Source: Litorilinea aerophila (GTDB lineage: Bacteria > Chloroflexota > Anaerolineae > Caldilineales > Caldilineaceae). Taken from it: DNA of 64,000 bases. Position numbers and translations under genes: made by a program. How positions within the stretch are numbered: position 1 is the stretch's first letter; every line of letters begins with the position of its first letter. Below the pieces are notes generated by a model. It worked only from the letters and a program-made list of their open reading frames with translations, searched no databases and was not told the DNA's origin. Positions 35,219-43,900 of the stretch are shown piece by piece. Location: contig NZ_VIGC02000016.1 of assembly GCF_006569185.2 (NCBI RefSeq), positions 62,001-126,000 on the forward strand, given 5' to 3'.

Positions 35219-36639
35219 TTCGTTCCTTCCAGGGAGTGGGCGTGTTGGGTAACCCATTGGGCAAAGTCTTCCATCTCGTCCACCCGCAGGCCCAGGCCGG
35301 CCCCCTGGAGGGAGTCGGTGCGAATGTGGCCATTGCGGACGTGGACGATATGGGGATGGATGGTTGCTTCCCGGGCGTTGGCGGCGGGAAAGAACTGTCG
35401 GGAGTTGGCCTCCACCCCCAGGATGGGGTGGCTGCGCGCGGCCAGGCCCACCGACTGGAGTAGGGCCAGGGAGGGATTGGTCAGGTCCTGCACCGCGTAG
35501 GGGATGTGGGCCAGCTCGGCCATGGTCAGGAAGAGGAGGTCGGCGGAAAGACATTTGCAGCTCTTGAGGGCGATGCCGGACCAGCCCAACGCCAGGGCCC
35601 GCTCGAAATCCTCCAGGGAGGCCAGGCTTTCGTCGATGAGGACCGGTTTCAGCCGGGCCAGGCCGCGCATGTCCCAGCCGTGGGCAGAGAGATCTCGGCC
35701 GGTGGGCTGCTCCAGGTAGAGGATCTCGTCGTAGACGTGGGGGGCCCTCTCCTGGATCTTCCGCAGGTATGCCACCATGTAGTCGGGAGACTCGCACTGC
35801 TCGTTGGTATCGACGGTGAGATAGGGGCGGGCCGGGAGATCCGGCCGCCGGCTCTCCCGCACTTCATGATAGACCCGGGAGACGGCCAGGGTCCGCTCCA
35901 GATCCCAGTCCAGGTCCCGCCCCTGGAGCTTGACCTTCAGGCAGTAGACCCCATCCCGCTCGATCCAGTCGTCCAGGGAATTGGGGATGCCGTCCTGGGG
36001 ATACTCGTCGGTGACCTCCTCCCGGCGCAGCAGATCCAGGCCGCCCACCAGGTGAAAGATCGGCAACCAGGGGACGTAGCGTTGGCGCAGGAACTGGGCG
36101 GGGTAGACGCCCTTGTACTCAGGCCCCAGGTAGCGGGCCAGGTCAAAGCCCATGTGATCTGGCCCGTGGCCCAGGTACGAGTCCATGCCGTTGACCTGGC
36201 CGAAAGCGTCGTGGACGGCATGGTCCACAGGGCTGGCACAGATCAGCGCGCCCAGAAAGGGCATCTCTTCGTCTGGCGTCAGCCGGGCGCAGATCTGGCG
36301 GTTGAGGCGCTGGAGTTCGGCTTCGGACTCCATGAAGATCTCGATGGGGTGGCCGAAGTCCGGATAGGCGGACAGCAGGCGGGCGTATTCCTGAAAGAGG
36401 GTTTGCATCACCTGGTTTTTGGCTTCGTGGGAAGCCCTGGAGACGGGCCAGGCCCACAGGTCCATGAGGAACATGGCGCCCCATCCGGTGGCCACCTGGC
36501 CGCGACGGTTCTCCGCCGTCACCCGGGCATAGGCGATGGGCAGTTCATCCACCACTACCGCGCCGAACTTGAGGGGGGTGCGGCAGCGGGTCATGACGGT
36601 AAAGGTTTCGATGGCGCGGATGCGGATGTCAGTTTGCAT
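35215..36639 (-). CDS. Enolase superfamily enzyme (muconate-lactonizing-type active site)
   Basis: The 474-residue protein is longer than most members (about 370-400). The active-site set is visible: Lys235-Val-Lys237, metal ligands Asp277 (VDTNE), Glu310 (YLEQPT) and Asp336 (LIDES), and Lys359 (ALKSCK). Lys on both sides of the barrel places it in the MLE subgroup rather than the mandelate racemase subgroup, which uses His. These enzymes abstract the proton next to a carboxylate for dehydration, epimerisation or cycloisomerisation. An insertion of about 60 residues (about 150-215) before the barrel is unusual. Next to sugar transport genes, an acid-sugar dehydratase or epimerase is the best guess. 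No clear ribosome binding site is seen. Confidence 0.88.
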   Translation of the reverse strand: MQTDIRIRAIETFTVMTRCRTPLKFGAVVVDELPIAYARVTAENRRGQVATGWGAMFLMDLWAWPVSRASHEAKNQVMQTLFQEYARLLSAYPDFGHPIEIFMESEAELQRLNRQICARLTPDEEMPFLGALICASPVDHAVHDAFGQVNGMDSYLGHGPDHMGFDLARYLGPEYKGVYPAQFLRQRYVPWLPIFHLVGGLDLLRREEVTDEYPQDGIPNSLDDWIERDGVYCLKVKLQGRDLDWDLERTLAVSRVYHEVRESRRPDLPARPYLTVDTNEQCESPDYMVAYLRKIQERAPHVYDEILYLEQPTGRDLSAHGWDMRGLARLKPVLIDESLASLEDFERALALGWSGIALKSCKCLSADLLFLTMAELAHIPYAVQDLTNPSLALLQSVGLAARSHPILGVEANSRQFFPAANAREATIHPHIVHVRNGHIRTDSLQGAGLGLRVDEMEDFAQWVTQHAHSLEGTK

Positions 36640-36769
36640 GGTGTTTGATGTTGAAAATGAAAATCAGGCCTGAGATGATAGCTGATGCCGAAACTTTATA
36701 CCGATGCTTCACAACGCTACACTTGAATCTGTGAGCTTGAATCTGTGAGCTTGCGAACATTTGACCCTG

Positions 36770-37669
36770 CTAACCTTTGACACCGCTCAAGGAAATTCCT
36801 TGAATGATGTAACGCTGCATGAAAATGAAGATGGCGAAAGTGGGCAGAAAGCCTATCACGGCCCCTGCCATGTCTAAACCGGCATCCCCGCCGGAGCGTG
36901 CGACAGTGCCAAGCCCCACCGTCAATGTAAGCAGATGAGCCCGTGAAGTCACCACCATAGGATACAAGAAAGCGTTCCAATTGCCCATAAAGCGCAATAC
37001 GGCCAGGGTAGCCATGGCCGGCTTCAATTGGGGCAACAACACAGACCAATAGATTTGCCACAAATTGGCACCATCGATCGTTGCTGCGTCATCGTAGTCA
37101 CGGGGGATGCTCAAAAACTGCTGGCGCATCAGGAAAGTGCCAAAGATGGAAGCGAACCAGGGGCCGATCAGCGCCGTGTAGGTGTTTACCAGGCCTAACT
37201 GAGATAGCACCACAAACTGAGGCACGATCAGCGCGGACTCCGGCATCATCAGGATGCCTAAAAACAGGGTAAAAATGAGCCGTTTCCCAATAAAATCGCC
37301 GCGGGCAAAAGCATACCCTGCCATGGTCGAGGTAATCACGCCCCCGACCGTGGATACGGTCGCCACATAAAAGCTATTGAACAGCCAGCGCAGCGCCATG
37401 GTTTTACTAAACAGGGTATGAAAATTTTCAAACGTGATCGGATCCGGCAGCAGATCGATCGGAAACGTGATAAAACGAATATTTTGGGTCAAAGAGACCG
37501 ATATCATAATCAAAAAAGGGCCGGTCGTCGTGATGGCGACGAGTATCATCAACAGATAGATGAGCCCTTGTTTGATCCCTTCCTTGATCATGTTGGCCCG
37601 ACGCCGATTGGATAGGCGTTGCTGGAGATTCAAATCAGATTCTACAAGCGTGGACTTGGCCGTCGCCAT
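36770..37669 (-). CDS. Carbohydrate ABC transporter permease (MalG type)
   Basis: The product has 299 residues and six predicted helices. The cytoplasmic EAA loop reads DYDDAATIDGANLWQIYW, where the ATPase docks. The C-terminus IIQGISLSGVKG is typical of the MalG/AraQ family. It is the second permease gene of the binding-protein-dependent importer; no ATPase gene is present in the operon, so a shared MsmX/MalK-type ATPase encoded elsewhere is expected. The gene is visibly less GC-rich than its neighbours. A gap of 130 bp to the enolase-superfamily gene contains the repeat TGAATCTGTGAGCT twice. Confidence 0.94.
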   Translation of the reverse strand: MATAKSTLVESDLNLQQRLSNRRRANMIKEGIKQGLIYLLMILVAITTTGPFLIMISVSLTQNIRFITFPIDLLPDPITFENFHTLFSKTMALRWLFNSFYVATVSTVGGVITSTMAGYAFARGDFIGKRLIFTLFLGILMMPESALIVPQFVVLSQLGLVNTYTALIGPWFASIFGTFLMRQQFLSIPRDYDDAATIDGANLWQIYWSVLLPQLKPAMATLAVLRFMGNWNAFLYPMVVTSRAHLLTLTVGLGTVARSGGDAGLDMAGAVIGFLPTFAIFIFMQRYIIQGISLSGVKG

Positions 37670-37734
37670 CTCAGCCTCCTGTAGCCGGCATCCATGCGGA
37701 TTGACGCTGTACTCTCGGGGAGAAAACCAGGAGC

Positions 37735-38661
37735 TTAATACACTTCTTCACCGAAGCGCAGAAAGCGGGATTGGATCAGCGTAATAATCAAGATAATGAT
37801 GAAAAAGAGGATCGATAAACTGGACGCATAGCCAAAGCGCCCAAAATTAAAGGCCTGGCTGTAAATGTAATAGACCACGGTCGTCGTGGCATAGACCGGC
37901 CCACCACCCGTCAGAATAAAGATGGAGCCGAAAACCTGGAGCGCACCGATGGTTGCCACGATGATGATGAAAGCCGCAGTGGGCCGCAACAAAGGGAGGG
38001 TCACATACCGATGCAACTTCCACCCCTCAGCGCCATCCACCCGCGCCGCGTCGTACATTTCGGTCGGGATCCCCTGTAAACCGGCCAGCCAGATCACCAT
38101 GAAGTAGCCGAAGGCTTCCCACAGACTGATTGCCACAATGCTAGGCATAGCCTGGTGCACATCGATCAGGAACTTTTGTGGAGGAATCCCCACCTGCCCC
38201 AACAGAAAGTTAATGGGCGCATCCGGCCGTGGAGACAGGAAACGCCGGAAGACCAGGCTCAATACAGCGATCGAGGTCACGTTGGGCAGGAAGTATAAGG
38301 CGCGAAAAAATCGCATCCCAAAAAGGGGGCGGTTAACCAGGATGGCCACGAACAGAGATATCACCACCAGCAAGGGGATGTACATCAACGTGAAGTAGAA
38401 GGTATTGAGGACCGCCCGGTGAAGCTGGGGATCGGTCACCATACGCACCAGGTTGCCAAGCCCCACGAACTCCTTAGAACTAAGCAAATCGGTATCATAA
38501 AAACTGGTCTCGATCATCGAGATCCAGGGGATTAAATTGAACACAAAGAAAATAACGATGTTGATCAGAATGAACGGATACCAGGGTAACGACTGACGAA
38601 GTCGCTTTTTGAGGTTGTCGAAAGAGGTTCTGCGGTGGGCCATCGGGAAAGTGCTAGACAT
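37735..38661 (-). CDS. Carbohydrate ABC transporter permease (MalF/UgpA type)
   Basis: The ATG at 38661 lies 8 bp after GGAG; an ATG 6 bp earlier is nearly equivalent. About 308 residues with six helices, an EAA loop (EMYDAARVDGAEGWKLHRY) and the N-terminal helix WYPFILINIVIFFVFNLI identify a MalF-type importer subunit. It pairs with the next permease gene in the cytoplasmic membrane. Base composition is lower in GC than the flanking regions, as for the two other transport genes, which suggests separate acquisition. Confidence 0.94.
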   Translation of the reverse strand: MSSTFPMAHRRTSFDNLKKRLRQSLPWYPFILINIVIFFVFNLIPWISMIETSFYDTDLLSSKEFVGLGNLVRMVTDPQLHRAVLNTFYFTLMYIPLLVVISLFVAILVNRPLFGMRFFRALYFLPNVTSIAVLSLVFRRFLSPRPDAPINFLLGQVGIPPQKFLIDVHQAMPSIVAISLWEAFGYFMVIWLAGLQGIPTEMYDAARVDGAEGWKLHRYVTLPLLRPTAAFIIIVATIGALQVFGSIFILTGGGPVYATTTVVYYIYSQAFNFGRFGYASSLSILFFIIILIITLIQSRFLRFGEEVY

Positions 38662-38804
38662 GGTCATAGCTCCATCATGATGAACGAAATCGAAGGCCTT
38701 TGAGGTCAACCCCCCATCCTTACGGTAGCTGCACTTTACGGAAGCGCAAAAGCGGAAGATGGCGGAGAGCCTCTAGACCTCAAAGGCCTATCCCTGTTCT
38801 TCGA

Positions 38805-40148
38805 CTAGCCGTACTTCTCCTGAAGGAGGGCGGTCAGCTCTTTATCGATGGCCTCCAAAGCCTGCTCCACAGTCTCTTCGCCCAGGAGAGCCGCCTGGAA
38901 GTGAGGGCCACACACCACTTTACTTTCCTGCCACAGGGTGTTGGCGTCCACACCGGCAAAGAGATAGGGAGAGAACCGATTCACGTGCTCGAGCACGCAC
39001 GGATCGGGGTTCCAGAACTCTTTGGCTTTGGTTCCGACCGGGATGGTGCCGGCCAGGTTGTTGTACATGCCGATCATCTCGGGCTGAATCATAAACTTGA
39101 TCCACGTCACGGCGGCCTCTGGATGCTTGGATTGCTTGGTGATGGCCCAACCCTGACCGGATACAACGCCAGACACGGGCGATATCGAAGGATCTTTGCT
39201 GCGGGGATGCCCGATCACATATTCCAGCGCAGGATTGGCTTCGACGTCCTGGATGCAGGCGGCATCCTCCCGACGGGCAGTTACCTGCTCCAGCGCCAGC
39301 CAATAATCCGGCACGCCTTCCTGTTCATCCACACTGCCGACAGCCGTCTCCGGCGGTATCCATCCATTCTGATACTCGTTGACCCATCTCGTCAGCGCGT
39401 CGATTGCAGGTTGTTCTGTCATCCTCGTGCGGGTCCGGTCCTCGGTATACACAGTTCCACCTGCTTCGTGGACCATGGTGAGCCATTCCGACCAGCTAAA
39501 GGTGGTATAAGCCTCCAGGAAAAGCCCTTTTTCCTTGGCCTGCGCGCCCAGGGCCATCAACTCATCCCATGTAGCAAACTGGGCAGTCTCGGGATCATGG
39601 CCCAGATCGCGCAGAAGTGCGCCATTGTATGCGATACCGTTCACCTCGGCATCTGTCAAGGGCATGTACAGTTGGCCATCCAAGCTGGCCGCCTCGATTT
39701 CGGCCTCGCTATAGTCGGCCAGATCCTCGGGCGATAGGAGATCCGTCAGCGGGAGGATGACATCCTTCTCGATGTAAGCAGGAATCGTATCTGTGGTGGC
39801 AAACCAGATATCAGGCGCAGTCCCTGCTGCAGCCGCTGCATAGAGCTTCTCCCGACGCCCGCCCCAGGGCTGCACATCGATCTGGGGCCGAATATTCGGG
39901 TGTTTCTCCCGGAAGATCTCCATCATGGGCTTATAGACCAACTCCGCGTCATTCTCAGTGCGAGGATAGGTCCAAATCTCCAGGACGATCTCATCCCCTG
40001 TGCTCTCGCTCGCCCCACCCGATTGTGGAGCTGCGGCAGGCGCACACCCCACGACCAATGCAGCCCCGCTGACCAGGGCGGAAAGGCGCAGAAACTCCCG
40101 CCGTGTCAATCCTACACCAACACCCCGTGCTTTGCTCTCAGGAGCCAT
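38805..40148 (-). CDS. ABC transporter sugar-binding lipoprotein (Tat signal)
   Basis: The ATG at 40148, 5 bp after AAGGAGG, gives 447 residues. TRREFLRLSALVSGAALVVGC combines a twin-arginine motif (Arg16-Arg17) with a lipobox Cys35, so the protein is probably exported folded and lipid-anchored. The mature part is an extracellular solute-binding protein of family 1, with the W-x-Y/F sugar-binding style (IWTYPRTENDAEL). It is the first gene of the six-gene catabolic operon and is divergent from the ROK regulator gene. The sugar is unknown. Confidence 0.93.
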   Translation of the reverse strand: MAPESKARGVGVGLTRREFLRLSALVSGAALVVGCAPAAAPQSGGASESTGDEIVLEIWTYPRTENDAELVYKPMMEIFREKHPNIRPQIDVQPWGGRREKLYAAAAAGTAPDIWFATTDTIPAYIEKDVILPLTDLLSPEDLADYSEAEIEAASLDGQLYMPLTDAEVNGIAYNGALLRDLGHDPETAQFATWDELMALGAQAKEKGLFLEAYTTFSWSEWLTMVHEAGGTVYTEDRTRTRMTEQPAIDALTRWVNEYQNGWIPPETAVGSVDEQEGVPDYWLALEQVTARREDAACIQDVEANPALEYVIGHPRSKDPSISPVSGVVSGQGWAITKQSKHPEAAVTWIKFMIQPEMIGMYNNLAGTIPVGTKAKEFWNPDPCVLEHVNRFSPYLFAGVDANTLWQESKVVCGPHFQAALLGEETVEQALEAIDKELTALLQEKYG

Positions 40149-40218
40149 CGTATCCTCCTTTGCAATACTTAAAGTGAAAGTAGACACGCAAAACAACCAT
40201 CAGCGCACAAACCTACAC

Positions 40219-40370
40219 TGAATTACAAATTGTCAACACGTGCCTTTGTGCCGCTGAATCGGACATACAGGCAGCGTTTCAAGAAATGGAATGGGAGAGA
40301 CGAAATATCTCGACGGAGACGATTCCAGGGTATCACAACACAACCACTTTGTCAATATCAATTACAAAAT
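40219..40370. promoter_or_regulatory. Possible operator sites between sugar operon and ROK gene
   Basis: TGAATTACAAATT (40219-40231) and TCAATTACAAAAT (40358-40370) are 13-bp near-identical direct repeats 139 bp apart. Each is adjacent to a TTGTCAA heptamer. On the minus strand TTGACA (40236-40231) could be the -35 box of the sugar operon. The whole 528-bp divergent region is AT-rich compared with the rest of the window. Confidence 0.35.
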
Positions 40371-40501
40371 AAATGATCCAAAAAGCCACACGCACCTCTC
40401 ACAGCAAGCCTGGCATCCGCAACCCTCGGGTAAACCAACCGGGGTCAATCGGAGGATGCGGCAATCCACACCTGGCACACCTCGCCACTTTTGCATTTCT
40501 A

Positions 40502-40530
40502 TTGACAAACAAGGGGTCTTGTGTTATCTC
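40502..40530 (+). promoter_or_regulatory. Candidate promoter of the ROK regulator gene
   Basis: A consensus TTGACA at 40502-40507 and TATCTC at 40525-40530 are separated by 17 bp. Transcription from here would give a leader of about 140 nt before the TTG start at 40677. Confidence 0.5.
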
Positions 40531-40676
40531 AGAGGGGAGTTTGGCAATCCCGCCAGAAGCGACTACGATTAATACTCCATAAAATACTCCCATGCCGGTA
40601 TAAACTCTCTCGGGGCACCCATTGAATCCGTTTCGCATCGACTCTTGAACGTCCACCACCGCACGGAGCGACGAAA

Positions 40677-41891
40677 TTGAACCAACGTGCTGGGCAACCA
40701 GAATTGTTGAAGGAGATCAACCGAGCCCGGCTTTTTGACGAGCTCAAAGCGGCCCGCGTCCTCTCCCGGCCCGAGCTGGCCCAGCGCACCGGCCTGAGCC
40801 GGGCCGCTGTCACGGTGTTGATGGAGGATCTCATCAAAGTGGGCGTGGCCCGGGAGAGTGGCCTGGGCAATTCCACCGGGGGGCGCCCGCCGGTTCTGCT
40901 GGAGTTCAACCCCGACGCAGCGTACGCCATCGGCGCCCGCATGCGGGACAGCCAGTGGGGCATTGTGATGACCAACCTGGACGCCCAGGTCATTCACTCT
41001 CTGGATGTACCCATCCCAAATTCGACCCCAGAAGCTGCAGTGCGCTCCCTGTGCGACGGGGTGCGGGCCCTCATGGCCCAGGTCCATGAGGCGCAAATCT
41101 TACCGGCCCTGGGGGTGGGAACGCCAGGTCTCGTGGATATGTCGACCGGGGTCATTAAATCGGCTGTAGACGTGGGGTGGTTTGAGGTCCCTTTTCGGGA
41201 TATGGTTGAAGAAGAACTGGGGATGCGCACGTTTGTGGCCAATCGCAGTAAGGTGGGCGCCCTCGCCGAACTCTGGTGCGATCCCCAGCCCGGCATCACA
41301 GAGATCATCTACATCTCCATCGGCACCGGTATCGCCGCAGGCATTGTCCACGAGAATAAACTCTACATCGGCGCCAATTCCAGTGCCGGGGAGTTGGGCC
41401 ATGTGACTGTCCTGCCGGACGGACCGCTGTGTCCCTGCGGCAATCGTGGCTGCCTGCAACAACTGGCCTCTGGACCGGCCATCGCCAACCGGGCACGGGC
41501 CGCGCTCCGCAGCGCGGAAGATAGCTTCCTGCGGGCTTTAACCGGCGATCACCCCGAACGCCTTACCGCATCGACCGTCTTTATGGCCGCGGAAGCCGGC
41601 GATCCCATCGCCCAACAGGTTGTCCTGGAGACGGCTCAATATCTAGGGCTGGCCATCGCCAACCTGATCAATTTATTTAACCCGCAGCTGATCGTCATCG
41701 GCGGCCCCGTGGGGCAGGAAGGGCGTATCTTATTGGATCCCCTGCGGGCAGAAGTACAACGTCGGGCCATGGCGTACCCCCTGTCGGCCCTCGAGATCGT
41801 GATGAGCAACCTGGGCCAATATGCCGGCGCCATTGGCGCTGCCGTCCTGGTCCTGCAACATGCCAGTGAGCTCATTTTTGCACGCCATTGA
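40677..41891 (+). CDS. ROK family transcriptional regulator
   Basis: The 404-residue protein starts at a TTG with GGAG 8 bp upstream. An N-terminal winged helix (about 29-56, LSRPELAQRTGLSRAAVTVL) is followed by a ROK sugar-kinase-like domain. This has the zinc motif CPCGNRGCLQQ and the preceding GELGHVTV, and an ASKHA-type phosphate loop SIGTGIAAGI. NagC/XylR-type ROK proteins repress sugar genes until a sugar or sugar phosphate binds. The divergent position next to the sugar operon makes that operon its probable target. Confidence 0.92.
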   Translation: MNQRAGQPELLKEINRARLFDELKAARVLSRPELAQRTGLSRAAVTVLMEDLIKVGVARESGLGNSTGGRPPVLLEFNPDAAYAIGARMRDSQWGIVMTNLDAQVIHSLDVPIPNSTPEAAVRSLCDGVRALMAQVHEAQILPALGVGTPGLVDMSTGVIKSAVDVGWFEVPFRDMVEEELGMRTFVANRSKVGALAELWCDPQPGITEIIYISIGTGIAAGIVHENKLYIGANSSAGELGHVTVLPDGPLCPCGNRGCLQQLASGPAIANRARAALRSAEDSFLRALTGDHPERLTASTVFMAAEAGDPIAQQVVLETAQYLGLAIANLINLFNPQLIVIGGPVGQEGRILLDPLRAEVQRRAMAYPLSALEIVMSNLGQYAGAIGAAVLVLQHASELIFARH

Positions 41892-41969
41892 GTTCATCCA
41901 TTGGTTGTAGTGGCAGATGCTTTCATACTATAATTTCTCCAGAGCGCGTTTCCCCCGAAGGAGAAGTCG

Positions 41970-42842
41970 ATGAGCATCATCAGCATCATCCAGGAATTCC
42001 CGCCAGAGCTGCAGCCCTCCATGCTCAAGTTGATAGAGGCCCTGGAGCGCGATCTGCGGGAAAAATATGCGGTGCGTCGGGAAGACTTCGATGCCCTCCG
42101 TGCCACTGTCCAGGAGCTGGCCGAGGCTCAACGCCGCACCGAGCAACGGGTCGAGGAGCTGGCCGAGGCCCAGCGCCGCACCGAGCAACGGGTCGAAGAG
42201 CTGGCCGAGGCCCAGCGCCGCACCGAGCAGCGGGTCGAAGAGCTGGCCGAGGCCCAGCGCCACACCGAGCAACAGGTCAGCCGCCTGGAGGAGGCAGTGT
42301 CGGCACTGGCCGAAGCCCAGCGCCGCACCGAGCAGCGGATCGAAGCGCTGACGGAGCGCATGGATCGCCTGGTGCAAACCATGGAGCGCTTCCAGGACGC
42401 CCTGGCCAAAAACACAGGGTGGCGGCTGGAGCAGTCGTATCGGGAAAAGGCCTATGCCTACTTCGGCCGGGTACTCCGGCGCGTCCGGATCGTGCCCATC
42501 CAGGAGATCGAGGAGCAGCTCGAGACGCTGCCCCCTGCCGACCGGGATGAACTCCTGCTGCTGGACCTCATTGTGCGAGGACGCCCCCGTGACCTGGATG
42601 TGCCCACCGACGTCTATCTGGCCGTGGAAGTCTCCTCTGTGGTGGACCGCAATGATGTGGAGCGGGCACGGCGCCGCGCCGCCATTCTACGCTCCCTGGG
42701 CCATGTGGCTGTCCCCGTGGTGGCGGGAGAAAACGTCTCCCAAGGGGGCATGAACCGCGCCCGGGAAGACCACGTCGCCCTGTTCCAGGATGGCACGTAC
42801 CAGTTCTGGGACGAAGCCCTCCAACACGCGCTCAACCAATAG
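41970..42842 (+). CDS. Coiled-coil protein with PD-(D/E)XK-like C-terminal domain
   Basis: The product has 290 residues; AAGGAGAAG precedes the ATG. Residues about 40-130 are a coiled coil built from 14-residue units close to ELAEAQRRTEQRVE, four nearly exact and two diverged, encoded by 42-bp DNA repeats. The C-terminal part (about 150-285) has LLLLDLIVRGRPRDLD and YLAVEVSSVVDRNDVERA, which resemble the Asp and Glu-x-Lys/Ser strands of PD-(D/E)XK nuclease-fold proteins in the DUF3782-like group. The second catalytic motif reads EVS, without the Lys, so activity is uncertain. It is a single gene between ROK and lutC; its function is not established. Confidence 0.72.
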   Translation: MSIISIIQEFPPELQPSMLKLIEALERDLREKYAVRREDFDALRATVQELAEAQRRTEQRVEELAEAQRRTEQRVEELAEAQRRTEQRVEELAEAQRHTEQQVSRLEEAVSALAEAQRRTEQRIEALTERMDRLVQTMERFQDALAKNTGWRLEQSYREKAYAYFGRVLRRVRIVPIQEIEEQLETLPPADRDELLLLDLIVRGRPRDLDVPTDVYLAVEVSSVVDRNDVERARRRAAILRSLGHVAVPVVAGENVSQGGMNRAREDHVALFQDGTYQFWDEALQHALNQ

Positions 42843-42859
42843 CCGGCTCTGCTGTAAAA

Positions 42860-42958
42860 AGGTCAAAGGCTCATCTCCCAAATGTGTGCGAACCTGTTTG
42901 GTTCCCTGTGAAACCAGGATGGATCGCGCATATTTGTGGTAGATGAGCCAAGGTCAAA
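42860..42958. repeat. Nested direct and inverted repeats downstream of the coiled-coil gene
   Basis: GGCTCATCT (42868-42876) and AGATGAGCC (42941-42949) are perfectly inverted. Each is flanked by the direct repeat AGGTCAAA (42860-42867 and 42951-42958). The 64-nt interior has a weaker stem. It may end the upstream transcript or be a small mobile remnant. Confidence 0.4.
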
Positions 42959-43019
42959 AATATTGTCCTACCGGGACGTCATCCTCCCGTTGAAAAATAC
43001 CCGGATCCCAGTAGTGCTA

Positions 43020-43898
43020 TCACTGCCTGGTCGGTGGCATGGGTATCTCCACGTCGAAGCCGGGACGGCTCTTGGTCCGTGCCGGTTCGTCTTCTGCCTC
43101 CTCCTCTGTCAGGGACACCACGGGCTGACGCTGGCTTCGGGCCGTGCGGTCGAAGAGGATGGCGTGGACGAATTTAGGACCATGGACCCCCAGGGTCAGG
43201 TTCATCTCGATATCGGCCGATTTGCTGGGACCGGTGATCAGGGCTAGGTTGGCGTGGCTGCGGACGTAGTCCACCAGGTGATGCGCCTCCCGCTCTTCGG
43301 CCAGCCAGTCCTCCATGGTGGGATAGAGCCGGTCGAAGGGGATCAGGGCAATGTGGCGTAGGGGCAGGAGGCTGGCCGCCCGGCTGGTGCCCGCGCCAGA
43401 GGCGACCAGCATGGAACCGGTGCTGGCGAAGGCGGCCTCCACGCCGGTGATCCCATAGCGGATGGCCCGCACAGCTTCCCGGCTTTCGGCCGTGAGCAGG
43501 GCGCGGGGCGCCACCAGCTGAATCTCCATGTCGGCCAGGGCCACGTCCAGCCCCGGGATGGGCAGGCTGGCCGGATCCCAGGCCAGGACGCTGCGCTCCT
43601 GGCCGGTGACGACGACGGCGCCTTTGCGTTGCAGCTTTTCTTCCTCCATCCACGCCAGAAGACGGTTGATGAGGGCCAACCGGGCTTCGGGCGCAGTCTC
43701 CACCACCTGGTAGCTGCCGTGGAGTTTCTCCAGCTCCTGGCCGAAGCGGTGGGCCAGCTCCACCTGGGTGCCGCTGGCCGAGGTGACGGTCATGCGGGTT
43801 TCCGGTGTGAGGGGCTCTACCCGGGCCGGCGGGAAACGCAGGTCCGGCCGGGCCAAAGTCTGGCGCAATTTGCCCAGAATTTCATCGCGGGCTTCCAC
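43020..43898 (-). CDS. lutC: Lactate utilization protein LutC
   Basis: The product is 292 residues from a GTG at 43898, 6 bp after GAGGAGG and only 2 bp after the lutB stop, so translation is coupled. The LUD domain shows ALINRLLAWMEEEK, GVEAAFASTGSMLV and the terminal LITGPSKSADIEMNLTLGVHGP block, which is diagnostic of LutC/YkgG. LutABC oxidises L-lactate to pyruvate in the cytoplasm or at the membrane; LutC is the subunit without cofactor motifs. The last 35 residues are charged and divergent. The gene order here is lutA-lutB-lutC on the minus strand. Confidence 0.93.
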   Translation of the reverse strand: MEARDEILGKLRQTLARPDLRFPPARVEPLTPETRMTVTSASGTQVELAHRFGQELEKLHGSYQVVETAPEARLALINRLLAWMEEEKLQRKGAVVVTGQERSVLAWDPASLPIPGLDVALADMEIQLVAPRALLTAESREAVRAIRYGITGVEAAFASTGSMLVASGAGTSRAASLLPLRHIALIPFDRLYPTMEDWLAEEREAHHLVDYVRSHANLALITGPSKSADIEMNLTLGVHGPKFVHAILFDRTARSQRQPVVSLTEEEAEDEPARTKSRPGFDVEIPMPPTRQ

Positions 43899-43900
43899 GG

